This document shows positions 1 to 8,190 of a DNA stretch of 14,785 nt, one piece after another (position 1 is the stretch's first letter; each line of letters starts with the position of its first letter). Below the pieces are notes generated by a model. The model saw only the letters and a program-made list of their open reading frames with translations, had not been told where the DNA came from and did no database searches. The translations under genes and the position numbers were made by a program. The DNA comes from Oscillospiraceae bacterium (GTDB lineage Bacteria > Bacillota > Clostridia > Oscillospirales > Acutalibacteraceae), in contig JAJXDX010000015.1 in NCBI GenBank assembly GCA_021640185.1, positions 1 through 14,785 on the forward strand. The letters are read 5' to 3'.

Positions 1-512
1 TCCTTGCCTGCGTGCTCGCCGTGCGGCTCATCTTTATTTTCACCGTCCACTACCCGATGCAGGACGTGGAGCCGGACAAGGCGAACCTGGCGCTGGAGTT
101 CATCAAGCTCCTGCTGCCGGTGCTGACCTGGATCGGTGCGGTATATCTGATCTCCGCACAGTTCGGCGGAGAATCCACCCTGACGGAAAACTTCATCGCC
201 GGAGCCTATGCGATGATCCCGTATGTCCTCATCGAGCTTTTGGCAGCCGGTCTTTCCCACGTGATGTGCTGGAACGAGCAAGGCGCTTTCGCGCTGATGG
301 TCAACGGGGTCACACTGTGGTGCGTATGGCTGCTTTTGCGGGCCGTGCGCCGGCTCAATGACTATTCTTTCGTCCGAACGGTCGGGGTGGCGCTGATATC
401 CGTGGCGGCGATGGTGCTGATCTGGTTCGCGGCGCTGTTCGCTTATTCGTTGGTGGTGTGCCTCATCCAGTTCGTGCAGGACATCATTTTGGAACTGCGT
501 TTGATGCAGTAA
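1..512 (+). CDS. YIP1-family integral membrane protein, 5'-truncated
   Basis: The reading frame is open to the left edge of the window, so the N-terminus is missing; about 170 C-terminal residues remain and end at a TAA. They are very hydrophobic, with four or five membrane segments (near the left edge, then around residues 31-50, 65-85, 95-110 and 120-155 counting from the GTG at 12). Short polar linkers include a GAYAMIPY element and an RRLNDYSF element. Both elements and the position just upstream of a DUF5696 gene and two sugar permeases fit the YIP1-family protein found in many clostridial sugar ABC operons. In that setting the YIP1 gene usually follows the gene for the solute-binding protein. 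Its biochemical role is unknown; a membrane-partner role for the transporter is inference. The next gene begins 29 nt after the stop, so the two are co-transcribed. Confidence 0.82.
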   Translation, partial: LACVLAVRLIFIFTVHYPMQDVEPDKANLALEFIKLLLPVLTWIGAVYLISAQFGGESTLTENFIAGAYAMIPYVLIELLAAGLSHVMCWNEQGAFALMVNGVTLWCVWLLLRAVRRLNDYSFVRTVGVALISVAAMVLIWFAALFAYSLVVCLIQFVQDIILELRLMQ

Positions 513-528
513 GGCTTACCGTGCCGAA

Positions 529-533
529 AGGAG
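529..533 (+). promoter_or_regulatory. Shine-Dalgarno that selects a TTG start for the DUF5696 gene
   Basis: An AGGAG core within AAAGGAGAG lies 8 nt before a TTG at 542. The in-frame ATG at 548 would have a spacer of 14 nt. The longer frame beginning at 458 would overlap the upstream membrane-protein gene and put an extra stretch before the signal peptide. The TTG start is therefore preferred; ATG 548 is the alternative and differs by only two residues. Confidence 0.6.
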
Positions 534-541
534 AGAGCGTT

Positions 542-2746
542 TTGGCGATGAAGAAGAGTTTCCTGCGCTGTATCGGCGCGGCGGCCGCGGCGGTGCTGCT
601 GCTTTTGCCTTTGGCTTCCTATGCCGGCGATACCGATGCCGCGCCGCAGGCGGCGGCGAGCTACGCCCCGTGGACACAGGCGACGGATGTACCGGTGACG
701 GTGTGCCGCAGTGAGGGATATTCCCTGCTGCTGTGCGTCGACGAGCAGGTGCTGACCGTCACGGATGCCGCCGGTGAGGCGTTGTGGTACGGTACGGTCA
801 CGCCGCAGACCTATAGCCGACTTGCGCGCAGCTCCAAGACTTGGAAAAACTATATGCGGTCGCTTTTGACCGTGAACTATGCGGCAAAAAGCGATACCCG
901 CGGCAATCAGATGAAAAGCTATTCCGCTGCCGACACGACCGAGGTCGAGGTCTTTTCCCGAGAAAACGGCGTGCGGTTCATGTTCCGTTTTACGGATATC
1001 TCCGTAAGCGTGGCCATGGAGATCACGCTCAGCGGCGATCGTCTGCGCGCCTATATCCCGGCCGAGGATATCCGCGAGGATGGCGAGTTCGTGATCAGAT
1101 CTCTGGAGGTCATGCCGTTCTTCGGCGCAGTGGCGCAGGAGAGCGGAGCCGACGGCTATGTGGTGTATCCGGACGGCAGCGGTGCGATCAGCTATTTCGA
1201 CCGAGCGGAGGATAAAAACGCGTTCACCCAGGCGGTGGCTCTGGACGTATATGATACCCGTGATCTGGAAAAGACGCTTGATAGCGAGAAGGATGCAACG
1301 GCGATGCTGCCGATCTTTGGGATCAAAAACGACAGCCGTGCCTTCCTGGCGGCGATCACGGCGGGGAGCGAGAATGCGACCATCCACGCAGATACGGCCA
1401 TCGTCCGCTCGGCAGTGCCGCTGTATCACGGTCACTTCGAGCTGTTCTACCGCAACGAGTACCGTATCTATCTGTCCAGCGTCAGCGGGGCATCTGCCGA
1501 CACGACGCAAGCCGATCCTTACGGGGTGAAACTCGATACGGCGCTGCAGGCGTCGGATCGGGAGGTGACCTATTTCCTGCTGCAGGACGACGAGGCCGAT
1601 TACAGCGGCATGGCCAATGCCTACCGGGCTTACCTTCTGGAGGAAGGGCTGCTGAACATCAGTCCGGAGGTCGGGGAAAACAGCTTGTTCCTTACCTTGT
1701 TCATGGGGATCGAAAAAGAGGATGCCCTGCTTGATCCTTATGTGACCATGACCGATCTTCAGGCGGCGCAGGATATCTGCCGAAGCCTGAGACAGGACAG
1801 CGGGGCATCGCTGAACGTGCTCCTGCGCGGCTGGAGCAAGGGCGGCTACGGGGCATATCCCCAAAGCACTTCCCCGGCCCGCGCACTGGGCGGCACGAAG
1901 GGACTGGCAGCGCTCGGCCGTATGGCGAAGGAGGATCCGCTGCTGCGTGTTTTGCTGGAAACGGAGCTGCTGCAGACCGGTAAGGAGCGGAATATCGCCG
2001 TCAAGGGCACCTCTATGGCCATCACCGACGAACTGGAGACGCAGTTCTTGCTGTCGCCCCGCCGCGTCGAAGCACGGCTGGCCGAATTCCTTCGGGCGCA
2101 GGAGAAAACGGACGGCCTGAGCTTGGCGCTCTCCTCGATAGGGCAGCTGGTCTATCCGGATTATCACAGATCGCGCATGGCCACCCGCAGCGACACGGTA
2201 GAACTGTGGCGGGAACTCGTGGCGAACGAAAAGGTGACGGCGGTGCAGGGCGGTGCTCTTTATGTGCTGGGCTCGGCACAGCGGCTGTACGATATGCCGG
2301 CGGGCTGCTCCCTGCAGCAGATGACGGATCGTGCCATCCCGTGGTGTTACATGATCCTGTCGGGCTGCCTGCCGTATTCCACCAAGGCGGGCAACCGTAC
2401 CGGCGACTTGACGGCGCTGAAGCTGCAATGGGTGGAGAGCGGGGCGACGCCCTGTTTCGAGCTGACGGCCGAAAGCCCGGCAAGGCTGCTGGATACGTCG
2501 TATAACGTCCTATATTCCAGCGGATTTTCCCAGTGGCGGGAACAGATCTTGGCCATCGTGCGGGAGATGGGGGAACGGCTGAGCGCCGTGCGCGGCAAGC
2601 AGATCGTCGGGCATCGCTTCGTCGGAGAGGAACAGGTGTGCGTGACCTATGAGAACGGCTGCCGGGTCGTGATCAATCATGGGGATACACCGTTCACCTT
2701 CGCCGGGCAGAACATCGCGGCGCGGGATTATGCGGTGATCGAATGA
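542..2746 (+). CDS. secreted DUF5696 domain protein of a sugar ABC operon
   Basis: The protein is about 734 aa long. It begins with a classical signal peptide: two lysines, an Ala/Leu-rich core, and a likely cleavage after ASYA near residue 26. There is no lipobox cysteine, so it is probably released or wall-associated. The middle and C-terminal parts match the DUF5696 pattern that accompanies YIP1 and two sugar permeases. Visible elements are an AxAYRAYL stretch, an RGWSKGGYG stretch (from about residue 429), an ALGGTKGL motif, and a later section rich in aromatic residues near LVYPDYHRSR. The architecture (N-terminal beta-rich part, then an alternating alpha/beta barrel-like part) resembles a glycoside hydrolase, but no activity is established that I know of. 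It probably binds or processes the imported glycan outside the cell (inference). The first permease starts 16 nt downstream behind its own GAGGGGAGCG ribosome site. Confidence 0.85.
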   Translation: MAMKKSFLRCIGAAAAAVLLLLPLASYAGDTDAAPQAAASYAPWTQATDVPVTVCRSEGYSLLLCVDEQVLTVTDAAGEALWYGTVTPQTYSRLARSSKTWKNYMRSLLTVNYAAKSDTRGNQMKSYSAADTTEVEVFSRENGVRFMFRFTDISVSVAMEITLSGDRLRAYIPAEDIREDGEFVIRSLEVMPFFGAVAQESGADGYVVYPDGSGAISYFDRAEDKNAFTQAVALDVYDTRDLEKTLDSEKDATAMLPIFGIKNDSRAFLAAITAGSENATIHADTAIVRSAVPLYHGHFELFYRNEYRIYLSSVSGASADTTQADPYGVKLDTALQASDREVTYFLLQDDEADYSGMANAYRAYLLEEGLLNISPEVGENSLFLTLFMGIEKEDALLDPYVTMTDLQAAQDICRSLRQDSGASLNVLLRGWSKGGYGAYPQSTSPARALGGTKGLAALGRMAKEDPLLRVLLETELLQTGKERNIAVKGTSMAITDELETQFLLSPRRVEARLAEFLRAQEKTDGLSLALSSIGQLVYPDYHRSRMATRSDTVELWRELVANEKVTAVQGGALYVLGSAQRLYDMPAGCSLQQMTDRAIPWCYMILSGCLPYSTKAGNRTGDLTALKLQWVESGATPCFELTAESPARLLDTSYNVLYSSGFSQWREQILAIVREMGERLSAVRGKQIVGHRFVGEEQVCVTYENGCRVVINHGDTPFTFAGQNIAARDYAVIE

Positions 2747-2762
2747 GAGGGGAGCGAGAGCG

Positions 2763-3650
2763 ATGAAACGTCCGACCATTTCCATGCGCAAGCGGGACAG
2801 CCTGATCGGTCTGTTCTATATCACGCCGTTCCTCATCGGCATCTGCGTGTTTTTCCTCTTTCCCATCATTTCGTCGCTGCTGCTGAGCTTCGGCGATCTT
2901 GACCGGGAGCGGGTGGGCTTCCATATCGTGCTTCGGGGGATCCAAAACTACAAAGATGCCTTCGTCACGGACACCGAGTTCGTCCCCAAATTGCTGACGG
3001 TGATCAAGGATACGCTCATCCGGTCTCCGCTGGTGGTGCTGTTCTCGCTGATCCTGGCGGTCATGCTCAGCAAGGTGCGCCGCTGCAAGGGCTTCTTCCG
3101 CGTGGTCTTTTTGATGCCGTTCATCTTGGGCACCGGCGAGGTGATGACCCAGCTTCTGGCTCAGGGGGTGGATACCGGCATCATCTCGCTTGCCAACAAC
3201 CGCTTCATCCCGCGGGAATGGCTCGTCTATATCGGGGCGGAGTTCGTGGAGGTGCTGGATATGCTGTTCACCTCCATCATCCGGATCTTGTGGCAGAGCA
3301 GCGTACAGATCATCCTTTTCCTGTCCGCCATTTTGGGCATATCCCCTTCGCTGTATGAGTCGGCGCAGATCGACGGGGCGAACGCGTACGAGATGTTTTG
3401 GAAGATCACACTGCCGATGGTGTCCCCGGTGTTGCTGCTGAACATGATCTACACGATCATCAGCTCGTTTACCGAAAGCACGAACGGCATACTGCTGTAT
3501 ATCTCCGACAAAACGCTCAAGTACGCGGAGCACGGCTATGCCTCGGCATTGGGCTGGATATATTTCGCCTTTGTGCTGCTGCTGATCGGCGCGGTCGCTC
3601 TGCTGATCGGCGGATATATGAAGAGGAACCAAGGCTACGGAGGAAAATGA
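2763..3650 (+). CDS. sugar ABC transporter permease, MalF/UgpA type
   Basis: This 295-aa inner-membrane protein has six predicted membrane segments (roughly residues 13-42, 84-103, 110-132, 166-195, 218-237 and 261-284). It forms half of the translocation channel of a carbohydrate-uptake (CUT1) importer. The cytoplasmic EAA loop that docks the ATPase is visible as ESAQIDGAN from residue 199, followed by FWKITLPMVSP; the Asp-Gly pair and the final Leu-Pro are the conserved core. Length is normal for the family. It is followed at once by the partner permease. No gene for the ATPase is in the window; such operons commonly use a shared MsmK/MsiK-type ATPase encoded elsewhere. The substrate cannot be read from the sequence. 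Confidence 0.95.
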   Translation: MKRPTISMRKRDSLIGLFYITPFLIGICVFFLFPIISSLLLSFGDLDRERVGFHIVLRGIQNYKDAFVTDTEFVPKLLTVIKDTLIRSPLVVLFSLILAVMLSKVRRCKGFFRVVFLMPFILGTGEVMTQLLAQGVDTGIISLANNRFIPREWLVYIGAEFVEVLDMLFTSIIRILWQSSVQIILFLSAILGISPSLYESAQIDGANAYEMFWKITLPMVSPVLLLNMIYTIISSFTESTNGILLYISDKTLKYAEHGYASALGWIYFAFVLLLIGAVALLIGGYMKRNQGYGGK

Positions 3651-3654
3651 TGGG

Positions 3655-4593
3655 ATGAAGGGAAAAAGCGAAAAAAAGCCGGGCGCGGTCATCCTGCGCA
3701 AGAGCGTGAGGACGGTGCCGCGGGTGCTGCTGTATGCCGTGATGCTGGGTCTGGCTTTCATCTTTCTGTATCCGTTTTTGTATATGATCGTGACCTCGTT
3801 GATGAGTAACGACGACTTGAACAATTCCCTCGTGCGATGGATCCCGCGGAAGCTGTGTTGGCAGAACTACGCGATGGCCGCTTCCATGATCGACTACTGG
3901 AAAAACCTCAAAAACTCGGTCATCGTCACGGTCGTTTCCACGTTGGGACAGATGATCTCCTGCTCCATGGCAGCCTATTCCTTGTCAAGGTTCCGGTATT
4001 TCGGCAAGCGGCTGATCGTTTTCGTGATGATCTTGGCCATTTTGGTGCCGACGCAGACCATCATCGTGCCGCAGTATCTGCTGTATGCCGATATGGGGTG
4101 GCTGAACACCTATCTGCCGCTCACGGTGCCGGCTTTCTTCGGCTTCGGGCTGAAGGGCGCGCTGTTCATCTACATCTTCCGTCAGTTTTTCCAAGGGCAA
4201 CCGCGGGAGCTGGAAGAAGCGGCCCGCGTGGACGGCTGCGGCTTCATCCGGACGTTCACGCATATCGTCGTGCCGGTGGCTCGCTCGGTGTATGTCGTGG
4301 TGCTGATCTTGGCGCTCGTGTGGCATTGGAGCGACTATTTCGAGCCGAGCATGTATATCAACCGCAGCGATATGGCGTTGGTCTCCATGCGGCTGCAGGT
4401 GGTCTCCGATCTGCTGCGTCTGCCGTTGGATGTGCTCGAATCCACTTACGGGGTGACCGATACCAACACCATCAATAACGCGGTGTTGATGGCCGGCACG
4501 TTCATGGTGGTGCTGCCGATCTTGGCGGTGTATGCGGTCTTGCAAAGGCAGTTCATCCAAGGTATCGAACGCTCCGGTCTGACGGGCGAATAA
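3655..4593 (+). CDS. sugar ABC transporter permease, MalG/UgpE type
   Basis: This 312-aa protein is the second permease of the CUT1 importer. It has a basic N-terminal tail, a first membrane helix near residues 22-45, and five further helices. The ATPase-docking EAA motif reads EEAARVDG from residue 187 and ends in HIVVPVARS. A large loop with aromatic residues before the last helix is typical of MalG-type subunits. The ATG at 3655 lies 11 nt after a GGAGG that sits inside the end of the preceding permease gene; the two genes are separated by only 4 nt. This fits co-translation of the heterodimer. Confidence 0.95.
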   Translation: MKGKSEKKPGAVILRKSVRTVPRVLLYAVMLGLAFIFLYPFLYMIVTSLMSNDDLNNSLVRWIPRKLCWQNYAMAASMIDYWKNLKNSVIVTVVSTLGQMISCSMAAYSLSRFRYFGKRLIVFVMILAILVPTQTIIVPQYLLYADMGWLNTYLPLTVPAFFGFGLKGALFIYIFRQFFQGQPRELEEAARVDGCGFIRTFTHIVVPVARSVYVVVLILALVWHWSDYFEPSMYINRSDMALVSMRLQVVSDLLRLPLDVLESTYGVTDTNTINNAVLMAGTFMVVLPILAVYAVLQRQFIQGIERSGLTGE

Positions 4594-4630
4594 CGAATGA
4601 GGATACGAAAGGATATGAGGGTGTATTTTG

Positions 4631-5554
4631 ATGAGAACGATCAATAAAGGCGTATATCCGGCGATGCTGACCCCGTTCGATCGGGCCGGACACGTGGACG
4701 TGGGCGGCCTGCGTGCGTTGGTCCGGTGGTATGCGGAAAAGGGCTGCCAAGGCGTGTTCGCCGCCTGCCTGTCCAGCGAGATCTTTTCCGGGATGTCTTT
4801 GGCGGACCGGTGCCTGATCGCCCGCGAGACGGTGCTGGCTGCCCCGGAGACGATGGACGTGGTGGTGTCGGGACATATCCGCCAGCCGAACCCCCACGGG
4901 CTGGAGGAACTGAAGGCCATCGTATCGGAGAGCGGCACGAAAACGCTCGTGCTGATCGCGAGCTGTCTGGCCGATGAGGATGAAGACGAGGATGTGGTGC
5001 GCCGCAATCTGTATGCGGTCATGGAGGCGATCCCCGATGTGGATCTGGGCATCTATGAGTGCCCGGCACCGTATCATCGGTCGCTGTCGACCGCGTTCAT
5101 CCGGGAGTGCGCGGAGAGCGGACGGTTCGTGTTCATGAAAGACACGTGCTGCGACGCTGCCACGCTGCGGGAGCGGGCGCAGGCCGTCCGGGACACGCGG
5201 CTGCGGCTGTTCAACGCGAACTCGCCCACGCTGCTGAGCTCCGTGCAGGCCGGCGCCGCAGGCCTGTGCGGTGTGATGGCGAATTTCCATCCGGAGCTGT
5301 ATGTGCGTCTGCTGGAGCTGGCCGAAACGGATCTGCAAAAGGCAGAGGAGCTGCAGCAGGAGCTGGGGATCCTTTCCAACATCTATTATGAGCAGTACCC
5401 CAGCAGTGCCAAGGCGTATCTGCGCATGGAAGGGCTGACCTTCGCTTCTTACGGTACTAGGAACTGCCCGGACGGCAATTTGACCGATACGGATCGCATC
5501 GATCTGCAAAACCGGTTCGCGGTGACCCAGCGCCTGCAGGAAAAGTGGCTTTGA
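4631..5554 (+). CDS. dihydrodipicolinate synthase/N-acetylneuraminate lyase family aldolase
   Basis: This is a 307-aa class I TIM-barrel aldolase of the DapA/NanA/KDG-aldolase superfamily. The Schiff-base lysine is Lys170 in FMKDTCCD and the general-acid/base tyrosine is Tyr142 in GIYECPAP, both at the expected places. The usual GTTGE loop reads CLSSE (residues 46-50). The first of the two substrate-contacting hydroxyl residues is therefore a leucine and the second a serine, which argues against a housekeeping DapA. An acidic ADEDEDED run (114-121) sits in the middle. In a sugar operon the likely substrate is a 2-keto-3-deoxy acid or similar keto acid; this is inference. ATG 4631 is chosen because it has a 9-nt spacer from GAGGG; a TTG at 4628 would add one residue. 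Confidence 0.88.
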   Translation: MRTINKGVYPAMLTPFDRAGHVDVGGLRALVRWYAEKGCQGVFAACLSSEIFSGMSLADRCLIARETVLAAPETMDVVVSGHIRQPNPHGLEELKAIVSESGTKTLVLIASCLADEDEDEDVVRRNLYAVMEAIPDVDLGIYECPAPYHRSLSTAFIRECAESGRFVFMKDTCCDAATLRERAQAVRDTRLRLFNANSPTLLSSVQAGAAGLCGVMANFHPELYVRLLELAETDLQKAEELQQELGILSNIYYEQYPSSAKAYLRMEGLTFASYGTRNCPDGNLTDTDRIDLQNRFAVTQRLQEKWL

Positions 5555-5570
5555 ACGGGAGGGATAAGCT

Positions 5571-6982
5571 ATGCGCATCGCCGTCGGCGCCATGCTGTGC
5601 GAGGGCAACAGCCTGACGCCTGTACTGACCAGATCCTCGGACTTCGACTATGCCGAGGGGGAAGCCATGCTGTCTAAGGTGGCGGTGACGGAGCTGCTGC
5701 GGGAGCGGGGGTGTGAGGTGATCCCCACGGTCTATGCTCATGCCCTGCCCGGCGGTCCCGTGGCAAAGGCGGACTTTTTGCGGCTGGAGGAGGCACTGCT
5801 GTCCCGCCTTCCGCCGGCCGGACTGGACGGCGTGTGGCTGTATCTGCACGGGGCGATGTGCGTGGAGCAGCTGGGCTCGGCCGAGGAGCATCTGCTGCGC
5901 GCCGTCCGCCGAAAGATCGGCGACGGTGTGCCGATATCCGTGGCCATGGATCTGCACGCGGATAACAGCGATGCCGTCCCGCTGCTGTGCAACTGCATCA
6001 CCGGCTACCGTACCGCGCCGCACCGCGACCGCGAGGAAACGGAGCGCAGGGCCATGCGCCTGCTGTTCACCTGCGTCGAGCGGGGGATCTTGCCGCGCCC
6101 CCAGCTGGCACGTGCCAACGTCATCATCTGCGGCGACGCGGTGCAGACCGACATTGAGCCGATGAAAAGCATCATGGCGGAGGCGGCGAAGATGGAGCAT
6201 CTGCCCGGTATGCTGAGCGTGCAGGTGTTCAACGGTCAGCCGTGGATCGACGAGCCGTACACCGGGCCGAACTTCGTCGTGACCCATGCGTGGGATACGG
6301 CTTTGGCCAAGCACTGTGCAGAGCGGCTGGCCAAGCGGTTCTATGCGGTGCGGCATGACTTTAGGTTCCTGACCGAGGCCGCGGAACCGGAGGAGGCCGT
6401 CCGGCGGGCGATGGATGCCGGGGAGCGCCCCGTGTTCATCTCCGATACCGGCGATAACACGACCGCCGGTGCCGCCGGGGACGATGCGTATATGCTCCGC
6501 CTTTTGCAGCGGATGGGAGCGAAGGACGTGCTGCTGGCGGGGATCACGGATGCCGCCGCCTGCGACGCCTGCTATCGGGCGCAGATCGGCGATACGCTTA
6601 CCCTGACCGTGGGCGCAGCCTGTCGCCCGGCTCTGTCTCGATGGCGCTGACCGGGCGGCTCATCCATCGGGGAGATATCCTTTCCTACCAGCACAGCAAT
6701 GCCGGCCCCAGTGCTACGCTGGCGTGCGACGGCATCACGGTGGTCATCACGCAAAACCGCGCCGCGCTGTGCCGCCCGGATATCTTCCGTTCCATCGGCC
6801 TTGACCCGACCGCGTTCTCTATCGTGGTGGTCAAGCTGGGATATCTGTTCCCGGAGCTGGCGCAGCAGGCCGGCCGGTCGATCCTGGCGTTCACGCCCGG
6901 CGCATCTACCGAACGGCTGGAGGATATGCACCTCAAGCGGATCCGTCGCCCGATGTATCCGCTGGATGATGATTTTATGTGA
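5571..6982 (+). pseudogene. M81 (MlrC/microcystinase C type) metallopeptidase-family gene with a frameshift
   Basis: The first frame (5571-6650) gives 359 aa. The remaining C-terminal part continues in another frame up to the TGA at 6980-6982. Joining them at about 6611-6617 restores a protein of about 470 aa, close to the family's usual 480-500. N-terminal motifs are an EGNSLTP version of the family's ETNTFSP (Glu11, Asn13), MDLHAD (Asp127, His129) and GYRTAPH (His151), the probable metal-binding set. The C-terminal domain starts near SDTGDN (residues 291-296), so the break falls inside it. One missing base in GTGGGCGC accounts for the shift: reading GTGGGGCGC gives TVGRSLSPG. No slippery heptamer is present, and ATG 6641 has no ribosome site, so separate translation of the tail is unlikely. 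MlrC is known for the last step of microcystin breakdown; other members are poorly characterised. The next gene follows after 21 nt. Confidence 0.8.
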
Positions 6983-7003
6983 CCGAAAGGAAAGTGATCA
7001 ACG

Positions 7004-8176
7004 ATGGCCTATTTCAACAAAGCAGAGACCGATCGACGCTTGGAGGGCGTGCGGAGGATCTTGGCGGAAAAGCGGCTCGATGCCGCGCTCGTGTATTTCG
7101 ACGAGCTCAACGTGGCAAACGGCTGGTATCTTACCGGCTGGTGCGGTCAGTTCGAAAAGGGCGCGGTGCTCGTGCCGATCCACGGCGAGCCGATCTTGCT
7201 CGGCGGCCCGGAATCCGAGCCGTTCGCCAAGATGGATTCCGCCATCACCAAGGTGCGTTGTTTCCCGGTGTTCATGGTGCCGGATGAAGAATACCCCAAC
7301 GCCACCATCATCGATTTCCGGCAGCTCGACGAAGAACTGCGCGCCGAGGGCACGGTGCTGCGCCGCATCGGCATCGTGGGGACGACCACCATCCCGCATC
7401 AGGTGTATGTGGATGTGTCGGCCGGCTTCGCGGGCGCGGAGCTGATCGATATCACCGAGGAATACGAGACCATGCGCGCCTACAAATCCCCGTGGGAGGC
7501 AGAACAGGCCGCGGCCTCGGTGCTGCTGTGCGACAAAGCGTACGATGCCATGGCAGCTGCCATCCGCCCCGGTGCATATGAATTCGCGGTGGCTGCGGCG
7601 GGGGAGGCCGTTTGCCGCGAAAACGGAGCCAACAGCTTCGCTTACAGCACGATCGTCGGCTCCGGTGCCCGGGCCAAGGCCGTCGTGCCTACCGCCACGA
7701 ACAAACGCATGGAGGATGGAGAGCTGGTGATGATCGGCATCGCGCCCCGCATCAACGGTTATGCGGGCACGTTCGGCGATACGCTCCCGGTCAACGGCAC
7801 GTTCACCCAGCGGCAGAAGGATCTGCTCAACCATATGCGGGAAACGTTCCGCCTGACCTACGATATGCTCAAGCCGGGCATGACCGGTCGCGAGATCGAC
7901 AGGCCCGGCCGTCTGTATTACGAAAAGCACGGCCTTGCGCCGTATATCGTTTGTCCCTTCGCCCATTCCATGGGGCTGATGGAAGCCGAGGCCCCCTTCT
8001 TCGGGCCGAACGGAGATCTTCCGCTGGCACCGGGCATGATCGTGAACGTGGACGTGAGCTTCTTCGGCCACCCGGAGCTGCACGGCGGCCGCATCGAGAC
8101 CGGTTTCGTCATCACGCAGACCGGTTGCGAGCCGCTGTCGCGAAAACTGTTCGACTACTTTATGAAGGATCTGTGA
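7004..8176 (+). CDS. M24 (creatinase/Xaa-Pro peptidase fold) protein with degenerate metal site
   Basis: This 390-aa protein has the two-domain layout of aminopeptidase P/creatinase: an N-terminal creatinase domain (about 1-150) and a pita-bread domain (about 165-385). The segment around residues 240-265 aligns without gaps to E. coli PepP, sharing GYAG and PVNGxFTQ. However, the two metal-binding aspartates are Gly245 and Thr256. His321 is retained, the next glutamate ligand is Asp350, and the last is Glu365. The upstream catalytic histidine of peptidases is Val228, and the HExP histidine is Ala328. Classical dimetal peptidase activity is therefore doubtful. Metal-free creatinase shows that the fold can catalyse C-N cleavage without metals. 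It is preceded by AAGGAAAG and followed by a GAGGAGGAG site that overlaps its stop. A substrate-specific amidohydrolase-like role is inference. Confidence 0.85.
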   Translation: MAYFNKAETDRRLEGVRRILAEKRLDAALVYFDELNVANGWYLTGWCGQFEKGAVLVPIHGEPILLGGPESEPFAKMDSAITKVRCFPVFMVPDEEYPNATIIDFRQLDEELRAEGTVLRRIGIVGTTTIPHQVYVDVSAGFAGAELIDITEEYETMRAYKSPWEAEQAAASVLLCDKAYDAMAAAIRPGAYEFAVAAAGEAVCRENGANSFAYSTIVGSGARAKAVVPTATNKRMEDGELVMIGIAPRINGYAGTFGDTLPVNGTFTQRQKDLLNHMRETFRLTYDMLKPGMTGREIDRPGRLYYEKHGLAPYIVCPFAHSMGLMEAEAPFFGPNGDLPLAPGMIVNVDVSFFGHPELHGGRIETGFVITQTGCEPLSRKLFDYFMKDL

Positions 8177-8190
8177 GGAGGAGCGGGACG

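Noticed and set aside
443..2428. Long open frame (661 codons) on the minus strand opposite the DUF5696 gene
   Set aside because: It has low-complexity Arg/His/Gln-rich content with no family pattern, and lies antisense to a clear gene with a signal peptide and ribosome site. It is a by-product of high GC.
2694..3824. Minus-strand 376-codon frame opposite the first permease
   Set aside because: Its composition is rich in Asp/His/Gln/Arg repeats typical of antisense to membrane protein genes; there is no promoter or recognisable domain.
4978..4995. Acidic ADEDEDED run in the aldolase as a sign of frameshift or repeat expansion
   Set aside because: The flanking protein aligns with the superfamily on both sides and the run lies on a surface helix start; it is unremarkable.
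6605..6650. Programmed -1 frameshift in the M81 gene
   Set aside because: No X XXY YYZ slippery heptamer is present at the junction and no obvious stimulator is seen; an indel is the simpler explanation.
7612..8190. Extended N-terminus for the ASRT-like protein
   Set aside because: The extension lies wholly in the M24 gene in another frame and is Arg-rich; ATG 8191 has a strong ribosome site and gives the normal family length.
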